Assembly: GCA_947311845.1 (NCBI GenBank)
Contig: CAMZMU010000013.1
Location: 1,235,027-1,299,026 of the forward strand
DNA length: 64,000 nt
Source of the DNA: Poa pratensis
Taxonomy: Eukaryota > Streptophyta > Magnoliopsida > Poales > Poaceae
Reading direction: 5' to 3'
Shown: one piece after another, positions 24,475 to 34,263 of the stretch
Numbering within the stretch: the first letter of the stretch is position 1
How the letters are laid out: each line of letters starts with the position of its first letter
Notes under the pieces: generated by a model
What the model saw: only the letters and a program-made list of their open reading frames with translations
The model's database searches: none
Told to the model about the DNA's origin: nothing
Program-made: the position numbers and the translations under genes

Positions 24475-25280
24475 TTTGTGCCATGTACAGCTCGTCTAGC
24501 GTTTAACGAGTTAGTGCGAGATCAGAATGTGTTGTTTCGTGGCCTCGGGAGCACATACAACATTCAAGTGAACAAATGACGTAGCAAGACCCGCTTGCAC
24601 GGCAAACAATGGAACAGTTCATCACGAAGAACAATCTCGGCGCGGGAGATTTGCTAGTGTTTAACATGACACCACATCCCAGGATAACTGTTGCCACTGG
24701 AAAAAGAGGTAACAACAAAGATGAAACTGATGAAATTTATGACGATTCTGACAATTCTGAAGATCACATTGACGACGATGACATAATCATAGTTGCCCAA
24801 AGAGTTTGTCTCAACAACCATGAGAAAAACCGCCTCGTTAAGCTTCTACCAGTAGGAGCCTATGTTGGAGTTCTTTTTGTGACTCGCTTGACGAGCACAA
24901 ACTTGAACAGACATGTGATGGTATGTACCCACAAGACCGCCTCTTTTCATGCCTCTGTAATTTCCTATGTTAATATATAGCTATATATCTTTATGGAAAA
25001 ATGACATAGTTACGTTATCTTCCATGCACAGAAACTATCTAAGGTGATAGCAGAAGAGGCTGGCATACCGGCTCAGGGCATGGCTGGACTACGTCTTGGA
25101 GCAGCAGGCATCATCATCGTCATCACCTACAACAAGAGAATCGATGGACGCATTGATTTCGACAAGCTGGGGTGGAAGAACTTCGTTGAAGGCAAGAATT
25201 TTGTGATTGATCTACCTGTTTTGATCATTCTAAGAAAGATCAATAACTTGGAGGTAATTATTGAGTTCCAGCTCATATAG
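24475..25280 (+). pseudogene. B3-domain-like gene, free genomic copy, broken
   Basis: Exon-like 24,475-24,920 (acceptor TTGAACAG, donor GTATGT) and 25,032-25,280 (acceptor CATGCACAG, stop TAG). It matches the CACTA copy at 31,356-32,161. Compared with it, a GGA-to-TGA nonsense codon appears after TYNIQVNK and a base is lost near 24,610, so the first exon cannot be read through. The second exon is open (GIPAQGMAGLRLGAAG, LGWKNFVEGKNF), resembling the end of a second B3 domain. B3 proteins are plant DNA-binding transcription factors. Confidence 0.65.
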
Positions 25281-25371
25281 AACTCATTCTAGCTTGTTAA
25301 GGTAGGGGGTATGGTGAACACTTATCTGATTAGGGCTATTTTGTTAATTGGCACAAATTGCGGTTGGAGGA

Positions 25372-27111
25372 CATAGTTCCATTTGTTGTAGGAATATGAT
25401 AGGTGAGCGGGGCAGGGAGTTGGCGTAACGCCTTGCAAACCAAGCTGATCGGACAGAGAACTAAGGAACGGCGGAAGAGGGAGGTGATGTGAGCGTTAAG
25501 GAGAACGGGAATCAGCTATAGTTTGGCCGTGATGTGTCCTACTGTCGCGGAATAGGAGAATCAAGAGGCGACGACCGCTCGGCTGCTTCGCTAGGTAGAC
25601 TCGATCGGTTTGTTTCCCTAAAATTGCAGACAGGAGATGCATGACCAAGAGTCGGGACAGATGGTGGGGACAGAGGGAAGAACGTGATCGACAAGTGAAA
25701 GCCAATAGAAACAATTGGGGTGACGTGGGATGCTTCATGTTGAGATAATTACATGTAGTGGGTTGCTCCTATTTAGATAGTATAGATAATACAAAAGACT
25801 TGTCGGTTTCATTAATAAAGAGATTTTTTGTAATAGTTTACAACCAATACCTAGCTTAGAACTTTGCGGAGAAGCCGGGCATTACATTATCCAAAAAAAG
25901 AAGCCCAACCATAGTTTAGCCTTATCTTTAATCTTTATGATCACGACGTTGAAGGAAGAGGCATGGTTCGGAAAGACTATCATTTCGCACCTTTCATATT
26001 TCCCATGGGACAAGCATAATTATGGAGGCCATCGCCTTCCTTATGCTCAAGACACGTATGTTACGTATAACAACGGAGGTTTTTCCTTCCTGACAAATTA
26101 GAAACAACACAACGAGAGTCTTTCAGTTCTTCGCGGTTCCCCAGTCGATGTAATTTTTAGGTTGCTGATCAGACCACAGATGGACAAAATCCCGTATGTA
26201 GCTTTCAAGCGGTTTTCTGTGATTTTCTTTGCCCAACTCGTATTTATGTTATCAATTGACAAGACAAATTTGTAATAATTAATATAATTAAGAAGTGTGT
26301 TTTGTTTCCGGGGAACTAATATCTAATAAAATTTGAACAGAAATTTGATCATTTTTCTTACAAAAAGCTGGAGGTAAATAAAAGTCCACACTATACCTCG
26401 ATTAGGGAATTAATTTATTATTTGTTTTTATGTTTGGGACGAATCTTAAAATCTGTTTCTGAATGTAGTAATATCAATAGCATATTGGTTAGTCATCGTA
26501 CGGCATGATTCATTCATAAATCAGACTATTCCTAGCGTGTTCGTAGGTTGTACGTAGCTTTCCGTTCGACGAGCCAGTGCCGCTATTCCCAAAACTGCTC
26601 TACCCATGGACCAGAGATGAACATCTGTCCAGCTCAATTGCGTATGCAGTGACGTCATTTGTCTCACGAATAATAAAATGATGCAAAGATCGAGGCTCGT
26701 TGGCATAAAGATTTGGTTATGCTAGCTAAGCAAATCCACCGTGGATCCGGCCGGCGTGCCATCTTCCGCGTGCATCGATGCGAAACCCGATCCTAATGAA
26801 AGTGCTTCACTTTGGTCCATGCATGTCCGGGCAACGGTGGATTATGATTAATAGATCACAGCTTGTTTTTCAAAACAAAATCCATAATATTGATGAGAAA
26901 ATATATAATATGTCTTAATAATGCCACTATCTATGTAACCATAAATTAGACCCAAAAAACTTCAAACGAGTTGATCATGATTTCTTTTCACGCCGTGTTT
27001 GTCCAATTTTATTTGCCCGGACGCTGTCTTCACTAACCACTAGTACACTCGTGAACTCGTCTACATGCCCTTACATCTCGTAATCGGCTCGAAAGAAATC
27101 TCTAATGCCTA
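25372..27111. other. Intergenic, no gene recognised
   Basis: AT-rich sequence with no supported reading frame. On the minus strand, A/TCTATACTATCTAAATAGG at 25,786 resembles a Helitron 5' end, but no matching 3' hairpin and CTAG were found to its left before the duplication edge at 25,371, so it is only a candidate. Confidence 0.4.
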
Positions 27112-27268
27112 GTCCATCTGTTCCAAAAATATGGCTTTCTAACATTTTTGGTTTTGTCCTGATTCGTACGTATGTACACATGTTTTAGCGTGTCGATTCA
27201 CTCATTTAGGAACGAAACATGACAATGTCGAAAAGGTTAGAAAGTCTTATATTTAGAAACAGAGTGAG
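27112..27268. mobile_element. Stowaway-like MITE (157 bp)
   Basis: It is flanked by TA on both sides (27,110-27,111 and 27,269-27,270). The terminal inverted repeats GTCCATCTGTTCC and, from the other end, CTCACTCTGTTTC extend imperfectly inward through CTTTCTAAC. It matches the fragment at 21,047. Confidence 0.8.
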
Positions 27269-28043
27269 TATCTATTTTAATAGAATCTCTAGATAAATTT
27301 GGAGTAGAATGTGTGCCTCTACAGAGGATGGGGTAAACCCCCCTTTGGAAAAAAGATGAATTTGCGGTGGAACTTACACTGGTTGTTTACATATTAAACG
27401 CACGCATGTGGGTCCCGATAATTTCCAGACCACAACAACCCTCCTTGGAAACTTCCGAAGAATATGCAACCAATTTAAAATACAAATATATCACTTTGCA
27501 AAATAGTCACGTTACGATAAAATACGTTTTTTATTAACACGAAACTCGCATCAAGCTAAAAGAAGAAAAAAGATGGAGTTTACGCCCGATCCTGTACAAC
27601 TAGTATGCACACAGCCAAATCAACAAGGTCAGTTAAAAAATCAACCTCAATTGACAAAGAAAGAAAACTACCTAATGTGACGGAGGACTAATGAATAAAA
27701 TACGAAGTTGTCACCCATACCTAGTAAACACATCCTTGACCACACGATCCACTTGGGTAGATACCGCTCTAAAAAATCCTTTTTTTTAGAATAAAATCCC
27801 ATTTGTGAAGATACATGAGTATATAACCCGCAGTGAAGATTAAATCGTCCTTTTGTCAACCATAACATCATTCATGCGCTTGCACGAAGATCAACAATAC
27901 CCGCAGCTCCAACAACGATATGGATGTTAAAGTTTTGAAGAAATATCCAAAACCAATTAGCCAACATATTAACACAACGGGGTTGGTACAAATTTGATGC
28001 AACCCAAACAATAGACCAAACAGCAAGAGCGAACTTGTATATA
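27269..28043. other. Intergenic, no gene recognised
   Basis: AT-rich sequence, the left flank of the CACTA element. I see no supported gene or repeat. Confidence 0.5.
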
Positions 28044-28401
28044 CACTAGTACAGACTTGACTTTAAAAACGGGACCTAGAGCCGGTTGAATTGAAAAAAT
28101 TATCAGCCGTTTGGGAAGAGCTACCTCAAACAGCCGTTATTCTGTGTCCGTCTCTAATGTTATCTCGGACAGTGAATATTAACCCTCGTCTCTAATAGGA
28201 TACACATCGTAGATGGCCAGCAAAATCACCCGGCGCAGACATATTGCAGACGGCCAGTACAACTGCGTGTCGCTAATTACATAGCTTCTAAGACGGCCAG
28301 TAAAATTAACCGGCACACTAACCTATATGTGTAAAAGTAATATATGCATTCAGATCAGAGTTCCTTGCGTGCGCTAATTAACATACTAATTAAGTAGGTA
28401 C

Positions 28402-29430
28402 TTATATATATACAGGCCAGCAAAAGACAAAGTACTCTATAGTATATAAACAGAGCGCCCCGCGCACTGTGCACATGCAGTGCATATATATAGCCAGAGA
28501 TCGATCGATCGATCGAGATCGATCAGTGCTTGCAAGTCCAGCCAGTACCCAGCCACCTTCGTCGGCGATCTTCGAGCCGCCACCGGTACCCCAGCCACCT
28601 TCGTCGGCGATCTTCGAGCCGGCACCCGTACCCCAGCCACCATCGCCGCCGTCGACCTTCGAGGCTACTGACTCGCGACCCCAGCTGTCACAGCCACCGT
28701 CGGCGATCTTCGAGGATGACTCGCCACCCCAGCCAGTACCGGCGATCTTCGAGGAGCCGCCCGGCCAGCTGCTAGGGCCGTCCTCGATAATGAAGCCGCT
28801 ATCCTTCCCGCCGGTGCCGCCCTTCCAGCCATAGTCCTCGTCACTGTCGTCGCTGCTCTCGCACCGCGCCCCCTTGCGTTTCGGCACCGCGTGGAGGTGA
28901 GCCGTCTCCTTTGCAATCACATCGAGCTGACAATTGAGCTCGTACGCGACAAACCCATTGACAGCAGCGTAGTTGAGGTTCTCTTGAGGTAGTGGGATAT
29001 CCTCCCAGCAATCGTGCAATGAATGATGGAACTTGGACTTCATATCCGCGTAGTCACAACAAAGCCAAATAAACATAGACATAGAGATTGAGTACATATA
29101 TATACTAGATCTGTTTGTATATACGTACCACTGGAATACGAGGACCTCATTGTTCAAGCCGAGTTGGACGACGGCGACTCGTTTGCGGCTTTCCTCGGCC
29201 TTGCTGTATTCGAAGTCGAGCCCCACGAATCTATCCCGGCCCACCTTGCATCGGAGCAAACCCTCGTACTCCAGCAGGGTTTTCTTAACCTGCTCCCTGT
29301 CGGTGGTGTAGACAACGTGGATCTTCTTCCCACCATGGATATCAGCGGGGAACTCGCGCGTGATGCTTTCGCCGGCGAGGGTGCAAAGCAGAGGAGAAGG
29401 CGATGAACAGTTGCCGAAAATTGAAAACAT
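28402..29430 (-). CDS. Exonuclease-like protein with WG/GW-rich tail, CACTA-borne
   Basis: It is open for 342 codons. Residues 20-100 hold the first strands of a DEDD 3'-5' exonuclease with Exo I LDFEY (71-75). A likely intron (donor GTACGT after LVFQ) is read through in frame as 101-125. Residues 126-180 resemble the Exo III helix (YAAVNGFVAYEL, 154-165), but the Asp of YxxxD is Asn and Exo II is missing, so catalysis is not expected. Residues 200-294 form a Gly/Ser/Asp-rich tail with seven Trp, six in GW or WG contexts, including near-repeats of GSKIADEGGWGTG. Such tails bind Argonaute in other proteins. The native ATG seen in copy 1 is removed by an in-frame 21-bp deletion, so an upstream ATG would be used. 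The last 45 residues are CACTA-derived. Expression is unknown. Confidence 0.55.
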   Translation of the reverse strand: MFSIFGNCSSPSPLLCTLAGESITREFPADIHGGKKIHVVYTTDREQVKKTLLEYEGLLRCKVGRDRFVGLDFEYSKAEESRKRVAVVQLGLNNEVLVFQWYVYTNRSSIYMYSISMSMFIWLCCDYADMKSKFHHSLHDCWEDIPLPQENLNYAAVNGFVAYELNCQLDVIAKETAHLHAVPKRKGARCESSDDSDEDYGWKGGTGGKDSGFIIEDGPSSWPGGSSKIAGTGWGGESSSKIADGGCDSWGRESVASKVDGGDGGWGTGAGSKIADEGGWGTGGGSKIADEGGWVLAGLASTDRSRSIDRSLAIYMHCMCTVRGALCLYTIEYFVFCWPVYI

Positions 29431-30299
29431 AGGATGCGTCAGACGAGAGAGAGAGACTGTGGCACAGAAGACTCACCGCACGGGCGTGGAAGACGAGTAG
29501 AATGGGTAAAAAATGGAACCGCACGGAGTTACCCCCGTGTTGATTTGACGGCGGCATTGATGAACAAGGGAACGGTTGGGAACTAATGTACCGCATCGGC
29601 CGCGTCGCAGTGGCATCGGCAACAATGGAGCACGTACGCGTGGCAGCCATAGTTAGTGATCCGGAGGCTCTGGGTACCGCCCTTGTGGTTACCGATTGCT
29701 ACCGCGTCCCAGTAAGGTAACTGCTGACCGCATCGCAGTAAAGCAACTGCTCCCGCGTCGCACCAACGCAACTGCTCCTCTGGACTGTTCTTTTTTCATG
29801 CTAAAATATCGAGACAATTATTTTCCGGAGCGTCCGGGAATATTCCGAGTTTTTACTAACACGATATTCCTTTTAATATGTAAACAATTTGGAAATATAT
29901 ATATGAAACATCACATTTGTGCGTTATATATAGTACCAAAATGGTGTGGTCGGAAAATTACGAAATTCTGATACAATTGCAGTGAAGTTGTATGGTGAGT
30001 AGTATAACCTCTCAGAAGAAAAGCCTGACAAGTATCACCAAAGTTTGTACATGATATAATCTCTTTGATATGTGACCTTATTTTTTGCCATGGAGCTTCA
30101 CTCACCCCAACGGACATATATACATTTGCATTTTTATTTTCCTTCAATACATTTGATTATTTTGAATTTTATAAGTACAAATTTATTCTGGACTGCACGA
30201 ACATATGTGGACACTCCGGCTACTCTGTGTTTGGTGGGAGTCGAAATTTTGGGTCCAAAATTTGTGAGGGGATTTTTCTCCATTTGCCGCCCCTCATCC

Positions 30300-30745
30300 T
30301 TTCAAACCCTCGTCCACTCGCTCGCAGCCCCTGCAAATCTGTAGCCTCGCTGACCTTCTCTACTCCCCCGCCGCCGCTGCAAATCCTAGCCTCACCGCCC
30401 TCCTCCACTCCTCCGCCGCCGCTGCAAATCCCTAGCCTTGCCGCCGCTGCAAATCCCTCACCCTCTCCCTCGCCGGCCCTGCAAATCCCTAGCCTCGCCG
30501 CCCTCCTTCACTCCCCCGCCGCCGCAGCAAATCCCTAGCCTCGCCGCCCTCCTCCACTCCCCCGCTGCCGTTGCAAATCCCTAACCTCGCCGCTGCAAAT
30601 CCCTCACCCACTCCCTCGTAAATCCGTAGATTCATCGCCGCTGCAAATCCCTAGCCTCGCAGCCCTCCCCCACTCCCTCGATGGCCGTACAAATACCTAG
30701 ATTCGCCGCCGCTGCGAAACCGCATGGCCGCCCCTCCCCATTGCA
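30300..30745 (+). repeat. Degenerate minisatellite, copy 2
   Basis: The same roughly 40-bp unit as at 23,410-23,860, with the unit count nearly conserved. It lies upstream of the B3-like exon in the CACTA cargo. Confidence 0.8.
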
Positions 30746-31355
30746 CTCGCCAGCAGGTACGTGAGGTAAGAGATGGTCCTTGAAGATTTGATAGATTTAC
30801 TAGTTCTGGTTCAATCCCCATGTACCCCGGTATCAATCAAGAAACTAGATTTACTAGTAACCTTGAAGATTAGCTTGTAGTCTTTTGGCTGGTCGATGCC
30901 GTAGGGAATTGGGGTTGAAAATCCAATCATCCGAGGTGGAATGATTTGGTGCTGTTCAAAGAAATGCTTCAAATTCGTTTTAAGTCAAAGCAAAAGTTTC
31001 ATATTAATAGATGCCTAATATTCTCTTTGATAGTATAGAATTTACTTCATGCTGCAAAGTATACTTAGTTAAGAAATGTGTACTCATTGTCTAACAAATG
31101 AGTTATTATTTCGTTCGCATTAGTTGTTTTGTTCTGGTTCTTATGATTGGTGCAACTATACTTAGTTAAGCAATGTGTACTCATTGTCTAAAAAATGGCA
31201 GATAAAGGCATGCTCATTCCGTGTTCGGCTAGAAAAGTATTGTGAACGCAAGTGTGTGGTAAGAAAACAAGGTTTCCAAATACACATATGATTTGTGTTT
31301 CGTCGTATTAATATAATATATAATTTATGTGATTCTTTCTGTTTTTGTTGAACAG

Positions 31356-32161
31356 TTTGTACCATGTACAGCTCGTCTAGCGTTTAACGAGTTAGTGCGA
31401 GATCTGAATGTGTTGTTTCGTGGCCTCGGGAGCACATACAACATTCAGTTGAACAAAGGACGTAACAAGACCCGCTTGCACGACAAACAATGGCAACAGT
31501 TCATCACGAATAACAATCTCGGTGCGGGAGATTTGCTAGTGTCTAACATGACACCACATCCCAGGATAACTGTTGCCACTGGAAAAAGAGGCAACAACGA
31601 AGATGAAACTGGTGAGATTTATGATGATTCTGACAATTCTGAAGATCACATTGACGACAATGACATAATCATAGTTGCCCAAAGAGTTTGTCTCAACAAG
31701 CATGAGAAAAACCGCCTCGTTAAGCTTCTACCAGTAGGAGCCTATGTTGGAGTTCTTTTTGTGACTCGCTTGACGAGCACAAAGTTGAACAGACATGAGA
31801 TGGTATGTACCCACAAGACCGCCTCTTTTCATGCCTCTGTAATTCCTATGTTAATATATAGCTATATGTCTTTATGAAAAAATGACATAGTTACGTTATC
31901 TTCCATGCACAGAAACTACCTAAGGTGATAGCAGAAGAGGCTGGCATACCGGCTCAGGGCATGGCTGGACTACGTCTTGGAGCAGCAGGCATCATCATCG
32001 TCATCACCTACAACAAGAGAATCGATGGACGCATTGATTTCGACAAGCTGGGGTGGAAGAACTTCGTTGAAGGCAAGAATTTTGTGATTGATCTACCTGT
32101 TTTGATCATTCCAAGAAAGATCAATAACTTGGAGGTCATTATTGAGTTCCAACTCATATAG
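31356..32161 (+). CDS. B3-domain-like protein, CACTA-borne, open
   Basis: Exon 31,356-31,802 (149 codons) joins exon 31,913-32,161 (82 codons plus TAG) in frame, with good splice sites (AACAG/, /GTATGT, CACAG/). QWQQFITNNNLGAGDLLV resembles the W..F...N.L..GD core of a B3 DNA-binding domain. After an Asp/Glu-rich linker, KLPKVIAEEAGIPAQ and DKLGWKNFVEGKNF look like the start and core of a second B3 domain. The first exon starts at an acceptor site, so upstream exons may lie in or before the minisatellite; an ATG at 31,329 is also in frame. It is divergent to the WG/GW gene. The family call is from motif memory and is moderately sure. Confidence 0.55.
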
Positions 32162-32726
32162 AACTCATTCTAGCTTGTTTAGGTTGGGGGGTATGGTGGA
32201 TTAGGGATATTTTGTTAATTGGCACAAATTGCGGTTAGAGGCATGTTATATATATAATATATATGCATTTGCTAGCTGTTGGCATTTCTTAGTTATATGT
32301 GATTGCTGCCCGGCTGAGGTTTTGTTGATACAAAGAGAGAGAAAAAAATTATGTAGCACTGTTGACCTGTACCACAAACTCGGAACCCCTGAAAATAATC
32401 CCGGAGCACACACATATTGCCCAAAAACAGCTTTTACGGCCGGAGAGAAAACTCAGACCGTCCGCATCCTAACGACGGCCACCATTTGTAGCCGGCTCCA
32501 ATGTATATGCATTACATACGTCTGATAATCATAGCCGTCTCTGAAGGTTTTGTTAATGGAGACGGTTGGTTTTCATGGCCGTCGGAGATGTTGAGGTTAT
32601 TACAGTCCGTCTGAACCAACCAGCTCTAATGAAGCATACATTAGAGACCCCGACGTAGAGACAGTCATTAAAACCGTCGGAGATGACTCTATGGGGCCGG
32701 CTCTAATGCGAGGTTCTGTACTAGTG

Positions 32727-33308
32727 ATAGTTGATTTTTTTGTCATCACCACTAATATAAAAAGGCACAAACTGTCAACAAGATACAGTGTACGTCTTGT
32801 TAGTCCAACGAACAAACTTATCCAAATGTTGTATGAAGAGACTGTACTAATTCCGTAACCGGAAGAAAAAAGATATGCCAATCAATGCTGATCACGTAAA
32901 ATGTTTCACAATCACCTCCACGACCAGAAGAAAAAACAAACGCACGCTCGGACCCTAACTCCGCTCGTCGTTGCCGCAACGTCCGGTACCTTCCTTGCCA
33001 CGTCGTCGTGAGCCCCCGCCTGTCATCCACCGTGTCTGAACCAGTCCCCACCGCCGGAGAGCCTCTCCTATGGGCACAAGTATCTTCGTGGAGGTGAACG
33101 CCCATGAAGAAGAGCCATGCTATTTTACATGTTTATCCGTTATTTGTTGTCTCTATTTTCACTCATAACATTGGATGGTTGAAGTAAAATCTCTCAAAAA
33201 AGGACAAGTCGGTTTCCTCGCCCGGTGCTGCACCATCTCAATTCCAATATATTTGGAAGTAGGCTCATGAAATTGGGGATCTACCAAATATCTCTGACTC
33301 GATTGGTC
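32727..33308. other. Intergenic, no gene recognised
   Basis: The right flank of the CACTA element, starting with its target duplication. A GC-rich stretch at 32,930-33,110 has an open minus frame without recognisable motifs. Confidence 0.45.
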
Positions 33309-33575
33309 TGTTGGACATATGCCCAAGAGAAAATAATAAAGTCGTTATTATTTTATTTCCTTTATGTTAATGATTAAATTTATATTTTTTGATATATTTG
33401 TGTTATGAACAGGAGATTTAGAGGAAAATCTATTACATGCGTGGAATAGTAAACACTAAACACATATCTCTAGTCGGTCCTTTAGACAGGTTAATAAATT
33501 ATTGATGATCTAATTTTCCTGTTCATCACATAAAGTAGTGTGTTACAAGGATGTCAGAATTCATGAGGGCACATT
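33309..33575 (+). repeat. Copia (Angela/WIS-like) LTR fragment
   Basis: It starts TGTTGGACATATGCCC and continues AATAATAAAG and TTATTATTTTATTTCC, like the beginning of Angela/WIS LTRs. It is interrupted at 33,576 by the large CACTA. Similarity beyond 46,681 is not obvious. Confidence 0.6.
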
Positions 33576-33984
33576 CACTGCTAGAAAAATGGTCTGTAGT
33601 CCCGGTTCGGCTGGGCTTTCAGTCCCGGTTCGGCAACCGGGACTGGCCAATCGGGACCAATGCTGGTCCCGGTTGGTCCACGAACCGGGACCAATGCTGG
33701 TCCACGTGGCCAGTTCTGGCTGGGCGTGGGGGGAGACTCATTGGTCCCGGTTCGTATTACGAACCGGGACCAATGACTGTTTTTTTTTTGTATTTACGGT
33801 TTAGGGTCTATTTGGGCCACCTCTCCCTCTCGCCGGTGCCCCTCTCCCTCTCGCCGGTGCCCCCTCTCCTTCTCGCCGGTGCCTCCGTCGTCTCCCCCTT
33901 CTTCGCATCGCCGACGTGCTCTACATCTCTCACTCGCCGGCATATCGAGGCCAAGCTTCGATATTTCTGTGCAGGTACTACTCG

Positions 33985-34213
33985 TAAAGTAGTATCGTAA
34001 ACTCGTAAAGGTCGGAACTAGTATCGTAAACTCGTAAACTAGTATCGTAAACTCGTATCGGACCACATGAATTAGTATCGTAAACTCGTAAACTCATATA
34101 GGTCGGAACTAGTATCGTAAACTCGTAAACTCGTATCGGACCACATGAACTAGTATCGTAAACTCGTAAAATCGTAAACCCGTAAACTAGTATCGTAAAC
34201 TCGTATCGGACCA
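33985..34213. repeat. Tandem array of TCGTAAACTCGTAAA units
   Basis: About a dozen overlapping units of AGTATCGTAAACTCGTA with spacer GGTCGGAAC or GGACCACATGAA. It lies just downstream of ORF2. A shorter array of the same unit lies on the other side of ORF2. Confidence 0.85.
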
Positions 34214-34263
34214 CAAATTAATGCCAGATGTACACACGAGTTTCATGCATATATACATCTCTT

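Larger units (their letters stand above)
21789..25371. repeat. Segmental duplication, copy 1 (free genomic)
   Basis: It aligns over about 3.58 kb with 28,695-32,241 in the same orientation, covering both genes, the divergent intergenic region and the minisatellite. Similarity starts at CCACCGTCGGCGATC and stops after CAAATTGCGGTT. No CACTA termini flank this copy. It lacks about 26 bp near 29,983-30,008 of copy 2, while copy 2 lacks 21 bp and about 20 bp found here (22,464-22,490 and near 22,660), so neither copy is simply derived from the other as it stands. Confidence 0.85.
28695..32241. repeat. Segmental duplication, copy 2 (inside CACTA)
   Basis: It aligns with 21,789-25,371 in the same orientation. 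The cargo boundaries lie well inside the transposon ends, as in Pack-type capture. Confidence 0.85.
28044..32726. mobile_element. CACTA transposon (4.7 kb) carrying a captured divergent gene pair
   Basis: The left end is CACTAGTACAGACTTG and the right end, read inward on the minus strand, is CACTAGTACAGAACCTC. Both are followed by subterminal AGAGCCGG and GAGACGG/CCGTCTC repeats. The three-base target duplication ATA flanks both ends (28,041-28,043 and 32,727-32,729). No transposase is present, so it needs one in trans. Its cargo, 28,695-32,241, is the second copy of the module found free at 21,789-25,371. Between the left end and the cargo are subterminal repeats and a GATC-rich simple repeat (28,499-28,523). 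Confidence 0.88.

Noticed and set aside
33551..34066. Open frames through the CACTA left subterminal region
   Set aside because: They read through GGTCCCGGTTCG and TCGTAAACTCG repeats and give repetitive peptides; they are repeat artefacts.
33985..34213. Possible CRISPR-like array
   Set aside because: Units overlap and vary without unique spacers, the context is a plant CACTA transposon, and no cas genes are present.
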